A DNA stretch of 64,000 nt from JAGWBF01 sp963663025 (GCA_963663025.1 OY760073.1:434001-498000); one strand, 5' to 3'. Positions 9,501-18,055 are shown, counted from the stretch's first letter. Numbers and translations: made by a program. Notes: generated by a model from the sequence alone, not told the origin.

Positions 9501-9885
9501 GCCCTTCCATGACCGGATCAAGCGTCGCATCGACAAGATAACCCCCATGCATGCTACTCGCATGGGGCCTGCCATCCGACACGCTACGTCAAAGCTGGCT
9601 AACCAGGAAGCCAAGACTAAGCTCCTATTCCTGATAAGCGATGGACGCCCCCAGGACCGCGGGTACAGCCGCGAAGGTGTGGAGAAGGAATACGCCGTTC
9701 ATGACACCCACATGGCCTTGGTGGAGGCGCGCAGGAAAGCCATTGTGCCCTTCTGTCTCACCGTGGACAAGTCGGGCCACGACTATCTGAAGTCCATGTG
9801 CGGTGATATGAGCTACGAGGTGCTGGACAATATCTGGAGCCTGCCCTCCAGGCTGCCTGTGCTCTACCGGATGCTCACGACCTAA
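6559..9885 (+). CDS. Large VWA-domain protein, CbbO/NorD-like
   Basis: A 1108-residue protein. The last ~250 residues form a von Willebrand A domain with the MIDAS motif LLDMSAST (Asp889) and LFLISDGRPQD later on, as in CbbO/NorD partners of CbbQ ATPases. The N-terminal ~600 residues consist of repeated helical segments (each like 'SWxxxLxxFxxSPxxxxxLP') that suggest an alpha-solenoid. A strongly acidic, Gln-rich stretch lies near residues 630-720. TTG at 6559 is chosen because AAGGA lies 4 bases upstream and the frame is closed before it; a possible TAGAAT -10 box (6537-6542) could give extra transcription. It is the presumed client-recognition partner of the CbbQ-type ATPase. Confidence 0.85.
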   Translation: MISKWEGKLSSPSGPEESSARLVVEAELAKMPPSVVEEFSRSRAELASAFNEEELNLWAKEGLTIANQTVRSWEAALEYFRAGPEVSKSLPFTSFMQWARCGTYLSQDSPTLAVAYFKASPGIAANLRAQYIPRWAGLGRSLYKGTWKSSTLAARFFEVSPRLVRYLPFWDVEVFLSLTEALSYKSYDVASECLMLGQDVLANMGKEREAFLSMCRTLTEGTWREVKGCMEVVDRALAVVEEGQRSRFLRLSERLAKSGQRDIPAFILEGSQSLGRVGQSSHRYILDLCEGLLPISPESVPAFLKSLDYVLSRITLSQLDSWFQRGVSVLEENPDGGLAYFKVESNTSEGVLETLSSSLELDRVKGVMRLYCRALSGAPIEILDSKELVHKGIGWVSESHASTEGTKVFLPPVVDRYQAKDENFGWFKVVSTHQVAHMEFGSFEFAFDRPSNLFYDMRAELETEAVAKRGEAETLLDPDLDVDLDSSVAERGYLTDMGRFFHLFEDRRLALDLFTGLEDGRLDHRVKVEYPGIFANYKRVQQGALEERPPIEEMPLKQAMVELLLRLSLGQTKGLPVPRGYSKVARMLSRILKHLFTIRATVEDTAEATIRAYQLISLLPNEPQPPEEFESQDFDDEQEFSEEELQELLQQMQGGQDKGGQGDNEQPYESPQEVEFRGDFKPELVQLLNRLRMDQRQQMQGDPQPITKEMLEQLLKESADLDLDAEEGALQTTMGMFAQNMMKEAGTPPPSSQPGQGYGPMVHEDEQGGALETREPKAQVYDEWDFRAADYKPKWCIVREKSVEEGDINFFNDTLRNFAALTSDIRRQFEMVIPESFRKVRRVIDGEDLDLDAAIEATIDWRSGKTPEEKVWWRRNKIERDVAVVFLLDMSASTAEAIDEGRQPVDDRDAPDDPVEYMMWLRSRREGMIRRHYKRIIDLEKESTAILLHALETIGDSYGIYGFSGYGRENVEYYVIKDIDEPFHDRIKRRIDKITPMHATRMGPAIRHATSKLANQEAKTKLLFLISDGRPQDRGYSREGVEKEYAVHDTHMALVEARRKAIVPFCLTVDKSGHDYLKSMCGDMSYEVLDNIWSLPSRLPVLYRMLTT

Positions 9886-9899
9886 AGGAGCGAACAGCC

Positions 9900-10952
9900 C
9901 TATTCGGGGAAGGGCGGGTCGGTTACCAGCCGGACCATTTCTTCACCCCACTCGGCGGGAACTATGTACAGGGTTTCCTGGTCGGCTGCTCCCGCATACC
10001 AGTAGCCGCCCTCGGGGGTTTCTTTGCCGAGGAAGAAGGTGGTCTCTTCCTCGTCTGCATGACGCATCAATACCGACACCCGCGCTTGGTCGATGTTCAA
10101 TTCGAAATCATCAGCATCCTCCTCGATATCCCGTTCCTGGGACTCGCTGATCCGGGGGGTGCTGAGCAGGGACAAGATTTCGGCCCAAGCCTCATCATCG
10201 ACGGGTGTCCCATCTCCAACGGCAATCCACTCCCCGCCCCCTGGCTCATACTCGACTATGGCCCAACCGCCATCCCGAAGCTCGTAGTCGAACCTCTCCA
10301 GCCTGGGAATCGAGGTGGCGCTGATTAAGGTGACGTCTTCCACTTGGACTGCGAACAGGGTCGGCGGATAGGGAGGCTCTGTAGCCAACTTGCTGACCGA
10401 ATCTCCCCAACCGGCCGAGAGGGTAAACAGCCTGTTGTCGCCTACACGCCGGGCATACCAATGGTCTTCGTCCGGGGTAGGGTCTCCCATGTGGAAATTG
10501 ACGAGTTCTCTCCCGCGGAAATCGAGACTCACGGAGGTGCGGGGAGGCTCCAGCCCATAGCGGGCAAGGTCGGCTGTCTCGGCGTTCAGACCTTCCAACT
10601 CCCTTGCGGTGAGGGGCCCGCTGAGAAGCAACGGCGTGGCGCTCCACAGCGGTCCATACACCGGGGTATTGTGGCCGTCCTTGATCACCCAAATATCCTC
10701 GTATTTCTGTTCGGGCGAAGGGGCATCTTCTCCCAACGCGGAGGATATATCCTCGGGGTCCGTCAGCAGCTGGTACTCCACCGTAGTGCCCTCGTGGGTT
10801 ATCCGGATTCCATCGAAGGACTCTTCGCCTATCCTGTATAGACGGGTAGGCTGCTCTTCAGGAGTTCGGGTATTCAATGCCCTGGTGAGCAACACAGCGC
10901 CGCCCACCATTACCAGGACGGCGATTAGCAGGGCTGTAAGCTTGTAGTTCAT
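9900..10952 (-). CDS. DUF4340 domain lipoprotein-like/anchored protein of a Gld-type ABC system
   Basis: 350 residues with one N-terminal membrane anchor (about 6-26) and then a repeated extracytoplasmic domain: segments around WVIKDG...VYGPLW..., DLARYGLEPPRTSVSLDF and GDPTPDEDHWYARRVGDNRLFTLS recur in weaker form in the C-terminal half (RVSVLMRHADEEETTFFLG ... YWYAGAADQETLYIV). This is characteristic of DUF4340 proteins, which are usually encoded directly after GldG-type ABC auxiliary proteins, as here. The role in the complex is not established. Confidence 0.82.
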   Translation of the reverse strand: MNYKLTALLIAVLVMVGGAVLLTRALNTRTPEEQPTRLYRIGEESFDGIRITHEGTTVEYQLLTDPEDISSALGEDAPSPEQKYEDIWVIKDGHNTPVYGPLWSATPLLLSGPLTARELEGLNAETADLARYGLEPPRTSVSLDFRGRELVNFHMGDPTPDEDHWYARRVGDNRLFTLSAGWGDSVSKLATEPPYPPTLFAVQVEDVTLISATSIPRLERFDYELRDGGWAIVEYEPGGGEWIAVGDGTPVDDEAWAEILSLLSTPRISESQERDIEEDADDFELNIDQARVSVLMRHADEEETTFFLGKETPEGGYWYAGAADQETLYIVPAEWGEEMVRLVTDPPFPE

Positions 10953-11008
10953 CCTCTACACCTGTCGAATGTGCCTGGGAGGTTCAGCGAGTGCATCATC
11001 GCGTTGGC

Positions 11009-12754
11009 TCAGCGTCGACGCCACCACACTAGCATTCCCGCTAGAGCCATGACCGATGGAAGGAGGAACCAGCCAAGATAGCGCATGAGGTTGTACTGGT
11101 TATCGTCCAGGATTAAGTGTCTATAACTGTCGGTCTTGGGCCGGATGCTGGCCAATGCTGCATCTCCCACAAGCCAGTTGACGGAGTTAAGGAAGATGTC
11201 GCTGTTGAATCCTGTAGTGAAGTGGGTGTTGCTGGCGAAATCAGAGTCCCCGAAAACCACCAGCGACGTGGGATTGTCGAAGTTTATGCCCTCGGGTGAA
11301 CTCTCACCCAGGGCAGCGAACCCTCGTATCGCCACAGCAGGATAGTAGAAGTCTCCGTCTCCCGTGGAAGGAATTCCCAAGGCTGCTCCAAAGATATTGG
11401 TATCCGGCCCGACAACCACTTCCGGGTTCGGGGAGATGAAGACATCGGGAACGAAAACGATTCCCTCGGCAGGCTCAAGCTGAGCCACCCCGGGATAGAT
11501 GGTTGGGCCGAGCCCCCGTGTGATGTTTCCTGTCCCAAGAATGTTCTCCAAGGTTGCATCGGGTATCACAGGTAAGACGGAGCTCAGGTAGTCGGCAGGG
11601 TTCAATAGCAGGGTGGTTTCGTCGTCCTCTAGTGCATTGTCAGGATCGATGACCTGCTCGGTGCCTACGACCACGCCCCAGCGTGCCGCCAGGTCTCGGA
11701 AACTCTGGGGGGTGCCTGGATCGAAAAGGAGTAGCATGTCGCCTCCCCCGGCCAGGTAGGTGTCCAAAAGCTCTCTCTCATCATCCAGAAGGTCGCGACG
11801 GGGCCCGGCGACTACCAGCATGCCGACGATCTCACCTTCGATCAGCGCCCGGAAGGTCTCTTTATCCGAGTTCAGGCTGAGATTCAAGGTGGAAACGCCG
11901 TAGTTCTCCCTCTCGACGTTGGCGCTGGCAGTGGCGAAGCCCTCCGCAGAACCCTCTTCCCTGTTGAAGATGCTCTTCTCGTCGTGACCTGTCAGAAAAT
12001 AGACCTTCTTCTTCTCCTCTCCTGTCACAATGAGCAGGGCAGTTACAAAATCCTGCTCCAGGAATTCCGAATAGGGAACTTGGTGATTGAGTTGGGAGTC
12101 CACGCTGGTGAAGATCGTGTTGCCATAGTCCTCCAGGCCGTACTCCCGGGCAATCTCGGGTTCCCTGTCCGGATCGATAAACTGGTAGGAGAAACTGCCG
12201 GTCTGGGCTTCGAATTCGTGCAGCATATCCTCCACTTGGCTTCGACTCGCCGCTACCTGTATCCGCAGAGCCTCATCTCGGATGCCGTCAAGGGAGGGGA
12301 AGAATACCCTGGCTTCCACCGGCTCTGCCAAGTTGTCCAGCAGCTGCTGGGTGCGAGGTGCAAGTTCGAACTGCCTTGTGGCGGTTACGTCAAAGCGCTC
12401 CACGTTTTCGAAGGCCAGAAAGTTCACCAAGCCTGCAATGGCAAGAAAAGCCGCAATCATGATGACCGTGTTGACACCGTACCTGCCTGAGCGGCTCGTG
12501 GCGGCCCTGCCGACACTCCTGAAGGAGATAGTCATGGATATGATCAACAGCCCGGCGCCTATTCCCAGTAGCAGGTAGGCGAAGAACCTCAGATCAGGAA
12601 TGAGGGCCCAGAAGACGATTCCGACTACGAGGCCGATAAAGCCGGCTATGGCGAAGGGGGCGCTCAGATCGTGGAGGGAGTCCAGAAGATTGCGGGCGCT
12701 GCCCAGCAGTGTCCCGGACAGTCTCTCATTGGGTTCTGGGGATTGCTGGGTCAT
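11009..12754 (-). CDS. GldG-like ABC transporter auxiliary protein
   Basis: 581 residues. N-terminal helices at about 35-55, 58-80 and 97-118 are followed by the typical FDVTATRQFELAPRTQQLLDNL segment and a large extracytoplasmic domain with the GldG/ABC_transp_aux hallmark (VYFLTGHDEKSI, then AGGDMLLLFDPGTPQSF). A final helix (about 555-575) precedes a short basic tail. Proteins of this family partner GldF-type permeases and GldA-type ATPases; in Bacteroidetes they take part in gliding/secretion, but in other phyla the exported substrate is unknown. It follows the permease gene by 25 bases in the same operon. Confidence 0.88.
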   Translation of the reverse strand: MTQQSPEPNERLSGTLLGSARNLLDSLHDLSAPFAIAGFIGLVVGIVFWALIPDLRFFAYLLLGIGAGLLIISMTISFRSVGRAATSRSGRYGVNTVIMIAAFLAIAGLVNFLAFENVERFDVTATRQFELAPRTQQLLDNLAEPVEARVFFPSLDGIRDEALRIQVAASRSQVEDMLHEFEAQTGSFSYQFIDPDREPEIAREYGLEDYGNTIFTSVDSQLNHQVPYSEFLEQDFVTALLIVTGEEKKKVYFLTGHDEKSIFNREEGSAEGFATASANVERENYGVSTLNLSLNSDKETFRALIEGEIVGMLVVAGPRRDLLDDERELLDTYLAGGGDMLLLFDPGTPQSFRDLAARWGVVVGTEQVIDPDNALEDDETTLLLNPADYLSSVLPVIPDATLENILGTGNITRGLGPTIYPGVAQLEPAEGIVFVPDVFISPNPEVVVGPDTNIFGAALGIPSTGDGDFYYPAVAIRGFAALGESSPEGINFDNPTSLVVFGDSDFASNTHFTTGFNSDIFLNSVNWLVGDAALASIRPKTDSYRHLILDDNQYNLMRYLGWFLLPSVMALAGMLVWWRRR

Positions 12755-12779
12755 ATTCTCCTACTGCCGGATGGAAGTC

Positions 12780-13493
12780 CTAGCGCCAACGGCGGCTCTC
12801 CACTGACCTAACGGTCAGGAACAGAAACACTGAAATCACGGTCAGATAATAGATTAGGTCGCGAGTATCCACGACACCCCGTGTGAAGTCCTCAAGGTGG
12901 CTCGTCAAACCTATCTGGGAAAGGACCGTCGATGCGGTGCCGCTAACCAAGCTGGCTGATTGGTCGATCACGAAGAGGATCAGGAGGATGCCGAATCCTA
13001 CAACCAGGGCGATTATCTGGTTGTTGGTAAAGGAGGATGTCAGCAGTCCGATTGAGAGGGCCGCTCCGCCATATAGGGCCATTCCAAGGTAACCCGACCA
13101 GACCGGCCCCCAATCTGGATTTCCGTAGTATCCCAGGAGCACGACATAGAACAACGTCAAGCTGAGGGTCGCAAGGAAAAAGACCAAGCTGGCGGCGTAC
13201 TTGCCGAGTACCACTTCCCAGTCCCGCACCGGCGACGTTAGCAGCAGCTCCAGGGTGCCCAGCTTCTGCTCCTCTGCGAACAGGCGCATGGTCATCGCCG
13301 GCGCCAGGAAAATGAGTATTAGCGCGCTGGGAGTTACGTAGCCGTCAATGCTCGCCTCGGGAATATCGGTGCTGATGCTGGCCACAAAGAAGTAGCCTGT
13401 CAGGGCCACAAAAACCAGGGCCACAATGTAGCCCATCGGGCTGGTGAAGTAGGTCTGTATCTCCTTGAATGCGACCGCTAGCGCGACCCTCAT
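12780..13493 (-). CDS. ABC-2 type permease, GldF-like
   Basis: 237 residues with six predicted membrane helices. The N-terminus (AFKEIQTYFTSPMGYIVALVF) and the RLFAEEQKLGTLELLLTSPV motif between helices 2 and 3 are standard for the ABC-2/GldF permease family. Its ATG overlaps the stop of the ATPase gene by four bases (ATGA), indicating translational coupling. It would form the membrane channel of the exporter with the GldA-like ATPase and the GldG-like partner. Confidence 0.92.
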   Translation of the reverse strand: MRVALAVAFKEIQTYFTSPMGYIVALVFVALTGYFFVASISTDIPEASIDGYVTPSALILIFLAPAMTMRLFAEEQKLGTLELLLTSPVRDWEVVLGKYAASLVFFLATLSLTLFYVVLLGYYGNPDWGPVWSGYLGMALYGGAALSIGLLTSSFTNNQIIALVVGFGILLILFVIDQSASLVSGTASTVLSQIGLTSHLEDFTRGVVDTRDLIYYLTVISVFLFLTVRSVESRRWR

Positions 13494-14454
13494 TCACCCA
13501 GCTCCTCGCTGGTCGTCAGCTTCAGGAATATCTCTTCGAGGCTCATGCTGACCAGCTGGATTGTTAGCAGGTTCCAGCCGTTGCTCACCACCAGCCTGGA
13601 TATGGTCCCCCTGAGGTCCAGCCCCTTGTTGGCTTGGACGACGTAGGTGCTGCGAGCATCCTCGTCCTGGCCGCCGCTGACGGAGACGCTTACATTCACA
13701 ACCCCTCGAATTCTCTTAAGAGCGTTGGTCACTTGCTCTTCTGGCCCTCGGATCTCCACCTGCAGGCGCTCCGCCCCCTGCAGCCTTTCGGCCAGGTTCT
13801 TTGGACTGTCCTCTGCAACGATCTGCCCTTCGTTGATGATAACCACCCGCTGGCAGACCATGCTCACTTCGGGGAGTATGTGGGAGCTCAGGATGACCGT
13901 GTGCTCCTTGCCAACATCTTGTATCAAGCTGCGGGTTTCCACCACCTGGATGGGATCGATTCCGATAGTAGGCTCATCGAGCACCAGCACCTCCGGTTCG
14001 TGGAGGATAGCCTGGGCGATGCCCACGCGCTGGCGAAAGCCCTTGGAGAGCTTTCCGATTATGCTTCTCCGGTAATCGCCGAGACGGCACATGGCGACAA
14101 CATCTGCAATGCGACTCTGATGCGCTTGGGGTTCATTCCCCGCAGGGTGCCCATGAAGCTGAGGTAGGACTCCACGGTCATGTCGGTGTACAGGGGCACT
14201 GTTTCTGGAAGGTACCCCGTCCTGCGTCGCACCTCCAAGGACCTTCCCACCACATCGTAACCGGCCACCGTTGCCGTGCCCTCGGTGGGGGGCATGAAGC
14301 CGGTAATGATGCGCATGGTTGTGGTCTTGCCGGCAGCGTTTGGGCCAAGGAAGCCCAGGATCTCGCCCTTCTTCACCTCGAAGTTCAAGTCCTCTACGGC
14401 AGGAAAGCTGCCATAGAACTTCGTCAGCCCTTTGACCTCGATCATCCCAGCCAA
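13490..14454 (-). pseudogene. GldA-like ABC ATPase, interrupted by a frameshift
   Basis: The ATPase is split between two frames. The first (start 14454) holds Walker A GPNAAGKTTTM and the Q-loop TGYLPET; the second continues with the signature LSKGFRQRVGIAQA, Walker B VLVLDEPTIGIDP and the H-loop SSHILPEV. Near 14115-14122 the first frame reads NPKRIRVAL and then drifts to nonsense, while the sense sequence QSRIADVVAMCRLGDY continues in the frame that a single missing base would restore. All essential motifs are intact otherwise and the operon is complete, so a very recent mutation, an assembly error or a programmed -1 shift are all possible; no classical slippery heptamer was seen. Confidence 0.85.
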
Positions 14455-14527
14455 CGGCGGTTGTCCTCTCTCAGTAAGGAATTTACCTGGGCCAGCGGGA
14501 AAGGTAGCCTTTCCAGCGGTTGTAGAT

Positions 14528-14578
14528 TATACTTGAAGGTTGTGCGATTATTCCACATGATACCCGGCCAGTGCCGGG
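14528..14578 (+). promoter_or_regulatory. speD promoter and leader hairpin
   Basis: A TATACT box (14528-14533) is followed by a perfect hairpin, CCCGGC-CAGT-GCCGGG, at 14563-14578 in the presumed leader of speD, about 60 bases ahead of its ATG. Whether it regulates translation is unknown. Confidence 0.35.
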
Positions 14579-14639
14579 ATATTTCAGGAAATGGGCCCAT
14601 GGATCTTGGGCCAACACGATACTAGATCGGAGATATCGG

Positions 14640-15056
14640 ATGCACCTGGTGATGGATGCTTACGGCGGCGACCGGGAGAAGATGTGGGATGAGGAAGTAG
14701 TACGAAACTTCCTGTCGGAATACCCATCTGCCCTCGGTATGACCAAGCTGTGCGAACCCCAGGTGCTGACCTGTATCGCTCCCAAGGATGAGGACTCGGG
14801 GGTGACCGGTTTCGTGGTCATCGCCGAGAGCCACATCAGCATTCACACTTTCCCGAACCGGGATTTCGCCTACGTCGACGTTTTTTCCTGCAAGTCCTTT
14901 GACCGGGACAAGGCTTACGGCGACATCATGGAGATTTTCGGTTTCCATTCGGCGGACACTTGGGACCTGGAAAGAGGCCTGGAGTTCCTGGACCGTCGCC
15001 CTGTCGGAGCGGTTCCAAGCTCAAGGCAGAGACCTGCGAGGTTGCTGTCGAGTTAG
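14640..15056 (+). CDS. speD: S-adenosylmethionine decarboxylase proenzyme
   Basis: 138 residues from ATG 14640, which has GGAG about 8 bases upstream; the frame extends further up but without family similarity. The bacterial SpeD signature is clear: the self-cleaving Glu-Ser pair in AESHISIHTFP (Ser about 64 becomes the pyruvoyl group), followed by FAYVDVFSCKSFD with the conserved Cys, and an N-terminal HLVMDAYG. It makes decarboxylated SAM for aminopropyl transfer in spermidine synthesis. The next gene is an agmatinase-type ureohydrolase, forming a polyamine pair. The C-terminal 20 residues are a variable, Arg/Ser-rich tail. Confidence 0.93.
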   Translation: MHLVMDAYGGDREKMWDEEVVRNFLSEYPSALGMTKLCEPQVLTCIAPKDEDSGVTGFVVIAESHISIHTFPNRDFAYVDVFSCKSFDRDKAYGDIMEIFGFHSADTWDLERGLEFLDRRPVGAVPSSRQRPARLLSS

Positions 15057-15117
15057 CCAGCATCACATTCACAGCAACTCGCCAACACCCTCCTCAATAG
15101 AACAGGCGGAACCAAGT

Positions 15118-16041
15118 ATGGCCAGCCCGCAAGGAACTTCCCCCCTCTGGATACCCTCCAACTTCCTGGCCCTTCCGGAAGAGCAGAGCAGCCTCCCCTC
15201 ATCCAGGGTCGTCATTCTGCCGGCCCCGTACGACAGCACCACATCCTACAGGACCGGCGCCAGGGATGGCCCAAGCGCCATAATCGAGGCGTCCTACAAC
15301 CTTGAGGACTACGACCCTGAGCTTGGGATCGACGTTGCCGAGATAGGCATTTACACTGCTCCGCGGTTGGAGCCCCAGATGGCCGGGCCCCGCTCCATGA
15401 TCGACCGGGTAAGGGAAGCGGTACAGCACTTCCTGCACATGGACAAGCTGGTGGGAATACTCGGCGGCGAGCACTCCCTGACCACAGGGTCTGTGGAAGC
15501 CTTGGTTGACCGCTATCCGGACCTCCGGGTCCTATATCTGGATGCCCACGGCGACCTCAGGGAAGAGTATATGGGGACCCGCTGGGGTCATGCTTCCGTC
15601 GCCCGCCGGGTATCGGAGCTGTGCCCCCTGGTACACGTCGGTGGGCGGAGCTTCTCCAAGGAAGAGATAGACCATATCGAGTCGGCCGCTCTTCCCGCCT
15701 TCACGTGGCCCCCAAAAGGCGGTCGCGGGATTCCGCAGCCGGAGGAGCTGGATGTGGAATCCATCGTCAGCCTCCTGGGCCCCCACGTCTATGTGTCTGT
15801 AGATCTAGATGTCCTGGACCCGGCAATCATGTCGGCGGTGGGTACGCCGGAACCCGGAGGCTTAGGCTGGTACGAAACCCTCTCTCTTCTGCGAAGGGTG
15901 GGCGAAAACTGCAGGGTTGTTGGCTTCGATGTCATGGAGCTCAGCCCCCGCCAAGGCCCGGACGCATGCTCCTTCCTGGCCTCTAAGCTGGTATATAAGC
16001 TGATCGCCTATTCGACGTTCCACAAAGGGGATGCACCCTAG
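15118..16041 (+). CDS. speB: Agmatinase (arginase/ureohydrolase family)
   Basis: About 307 residues. Manganese-ligand motifs are in order: GGEHSLT (His about 119), YLDAHGDLREEY (Asp/His/Asp about 142-146), and VYVSVDLDVLDPAIMSAVGTPEPGG (two Asp about 228-230 plus the substrate-side loop). The N-terminal APYDSTTSYRTGARDGPSAI is typical of agmatinases rather than arginases. It would hydrolyse agmatine to putrescine and urea. ATG 15118 is preferred because the conserved region begins shortly after and upstream residues overlap speD in another frame. Guanidinobutyrase or formiminoglutamase activity cannot be excluded. Confidence 0.88.
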   Translation: MASPQGTSPLWIPSNFLALPEEQSSLPSSRVVILPAPYDSTTSYRTGARDGPSAIIEASYNLEDYDPELGIDVAEIGIYTAPRLEPQMAGPRSMIDRVREAVQHFLHMDKLVGILGGEHSLTTGSVEALVDRYPDLRVLYLDAHGDLREEYMGTRWGHASVARRVSELCPLVHVGGRSFSKEEIDHIESAALPAFTWPPKGGRGIPQPEELDVESIVSLLGPHVYVSVDLDVLDPAIMSAVGTPEPGGLGWYETLSLLRRVGENCRVVGFDVMELSPRQGPDACSFLASKLVYKLIAYSTFHKGDAP

Positions 16042-16064
16042 GGTCAGGGCCCTCCACTTCCGAT

Positions 16065-16092
16065 TTGTGAGACTGGGCCGTTGTGCTACAAT
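16065..16092 (+). promoter_or_regulatory. Promoter for the cysteine desulfurase gene
   Basis: TTGTGA (16065-16070) and TACAAT (16087-16092) are 16 bases apart, with a TG upstream of the -10 box. The first ATG downstream (16104) opens a nine-codon reading frame ending at 16133, 10 bases before the chosen start of the enzyme. Confidence 0.5.
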
Positions 16093-16143
16093 TGGGCTCA
16101 AGCATGAACTACCTAGAGCATCCCGGTGCCTGAGTTCTCCCAC

Positions 16144-17343
16144 ATGGCACCCTCTAATGGCATCGTTTACATGGACCACGCCGGCACGACCCCGGTAGAC
16201 CCCCGGGTTGTGGAAGCGATGTTGCCCTACATGGGCGCCCATTTCGGCAACCCTTCCAGCATCCATGCATTGGGCCAGGAAGCCAAGCGTGCACTGGATG
16301 AAGCGCGAGAGATGGTAGCCAAGGTGCTGGGATGCCGATTCAGCGAGGTAGTGTTCACCGGCGGGGGGACGGAGTCAGACAATGCCGCCATCAAGGGAGC
16401 CGCCGATGCCCTGCATTCCACGGGCAACCACGTCATTACCTCCAGCTTAGAGCACCATGCGGTGCTCCACACCTGCCAATACCTGGAAAATCACGGCTAC
16501 GAAGTGACCTATCTCCCCGTCGATAGGTACGGGATGGTCGATCCCGACGACCTGGCGCAGGCAATCACCGACCGCACTACCGTCGTCAGTATCATGTATG
16601 CCAACAACGAGATCGGCACCATCCAGCCGGTTGCGGAGCTAGCCTCCATAACCAAGAAGCGGGCCCGGGAGATGAAGAGGACCATCGTCGTGCACACCGA
16701 CGCCGTTCAAGCACCCGGGCTCCTGGATCTGGATGTCGGGAAGCTGGGCGTGGATATGCTCAGCCTGTCTGCCCATAAGTTCTATGGCCCTAAGGGTGTC
16801 GGAATCCTGTACGTGCAAAGGGGGACTCCCTTTCTCGCCCAGCAGATGGGGGGAGGCCAGGAGCGAGAGAGGCGGTCGGGCACGGAGAACGTTGCGGGCA
16901 TAGTGGGAACGGGCATAGCCCTGGAGATCGCCGAGTCTGAGAGGGCTTGGGCGGTAGAGCATCATGGGAACCTCAGTAAGCACATAGTGGATGGGGTGGT
17001 CTCCAGGGTGCAGGGAGCGCATCTGAACGGGCACCCTACCAGGCGCCTGCCCAACAACATCAACTTCTCCTTCGAGCAGGTCGATGGCGAGCCGATGCTC
17101 TTGGGGCTGGACATCAAGGGCATAGCGGCCTCCAGCGGGAGCGCGTGCAGCTCCGGTTCCCTGGAGCCTTCCCATGTCCTTCTGGCGCTGGGCCAGTCTG
17201 CCGACCTTGCCAGGGGCAGCTTGCGCCTTACCCTGGGCAGGTCGAACAACGCTGAACAGGCGGACTACCTGCTCTCCGTTCTGGCGGAGCTGGTGAAGGA
17301 GCTGCGAGGGCTTCCCTCGATGAGTACAGCGGCCGACGGGTAG
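16144..17343 (+). CDS. Cysteine desulfurase, NifS/IscS family
   Basis: About 399 residues. It begins with VYMDHAGTTPVDPRVVEAM and has the PLP-binding lysine in LSAHKFYGPKGVG (about Lys212) and the catalytic loop cysteine in ASSGSACSSGSLEPSHVL (about Cys335). HDVH-type histidine is seen in SSLEHHAVLH. The long Cys loop with SACSSG places it with group I NifS/IscS enzymes, which transfer sulfur to Fe-S scaffolds or tRNA thiolases. A GTG at 16126 is an in-frame alternative start. No IscU or MnmA gene is adjacent; an IscA-like gene lies far away at 62631. Confidence 0.93.
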   Translation: MAPSNGIVYMDHAGTTPVDPRVVEAMLPYMGAHFGNPSSIHALGQEAKRALDEAREMVAKVLGCRFSEVVFTGGGTESDNAAIKGAADALHSTGNHVITSSLEHHAVLHTCQYLENHGYEVTYLPVDRYGMVDPDDLAQAITDRTTVVSIMYANNEIGTIQPVAELASITKKRAREMKRTIVVHTDAVQAPGLLDLDVGKLGVDMLSLSAHKFYGPKGVGILYVQRGTPFLAQQMGGGQERERRSGTENVAGIVGTGIALEIAESERAWAVEHHGNLSKHIVDGVVSRVQGAHLNGHPTRRLPNNINFSFEQVDGEPMLLGLDIKGIAASSGSACSSGSLEPSHVLLALGQSADLARGSLRLTLGRSNNAEQADYLLSVLAELVKELRGLPSMSTAADG

Positions 17344-17367
17344 ACAATAATTAGAGCCAAGGGACCT

Positions 17368-18024
17368 ATGCAAGAGACCAACGAGACGACAGATACACAG
17401 CCTAGAGGAATTTCGCCCTTCACGACGGGGAGAGTTGCGGCGATTGCCGCAATCGTCGTAATTGGCGGGTTTGTTGCTTGGTTCTTAATCTTCAACGTCG
17501 ACTTTGGAGGGAGTAGTCCTCTACCGTTTGGGCAGCCCCTCAAGGGGCGGACTCTAATAGTCCAAATCGATAAGCTAAATCGCGTTTCGGAAGTGAGAAT
17601 CTACAGGGATACCGCAAGCCACTATGTAATCACTCCCTCCAGCCCCGAATACGACCTTGCGACCCTTCAGCTCAGTGTGTGGAACGACGAAGCCTCGTTG
17701 GTGATATTGAACATGGAAGATAGGGCGGTCGAGGTCCGGGGCGCGGACCCTGACGACCGGTTTATCATGCTGGAGACGTGCGCTCGAAAGGGTGACCTGG
17801 AAGCCAGGGATGAGTGCGCAGCGAACAGCGACAATGTGCAGTTGGCGGCCGGAGGCATTTCAGATCAGGCCAACAGGTACCCTGAAGGATTCCTGGCGGG
17901 CGTGATCGAGCTACAAGAGAAACGCGGTTTGCTGGGAGGGTGGACGGTCTTCGAAGTACCCAAGGATCTGCCGATAGAAAGGGTTAGATGGGGTGCCGGA
18001 GGAGACGTCATCTTCTTCCCGTAG
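17368..18024 (+). CDS. Hypothetical protein with one N-terminal membrane anchor
   Basis: 218 residues that I do not recognise. A short polar N-terminus precedes one hydrophobic helix (about 29-48, RVAAIAAIVVIGGFVAWFLIF), leaving a 170-residue domain outside the membrane rich in beta-type alternation (TLIVQIDKLNRVSEVRIYRD). Two Cys (about 137 and 147) could form a disulfide. AAGGGA lies about 4 bases before the ATG. It is encoded 24 bases after the cysteine desulfurase and 31 bases before a polyprenol-kinase-like gene. Confidence 0.75.
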   Translation: MQETNETTDTQPRGISPFTTGRVAAIAAIVVIGGFVAWFLIFNVDFGGSSPLPFGQPLKGRTLIVQIDKLNRVSEVRIYRDTASHYVITPSSPEYDLATLQLSVWNDEASLVILNMEDRAVEVRGADPDDRFIMLETCARKGDLEARDECAANSDNVQLAAGGISDQANRYPEGFLAGVIELQEKRGLLGGWTVFEVPKDLPIERVRWGAGGDVIFFP

Positions 18025-18055
18025 CTCGTTCCCGGACTCTCGTTAGCTTGCCTGC

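Noticed and set aside
14105..14125. Programmed -1 frameshift in the ABC ATPase gene
   Set aside because: No X-XXY-YYZ heptamer or downstream hairpin was seen; an error or mutation is simpler.
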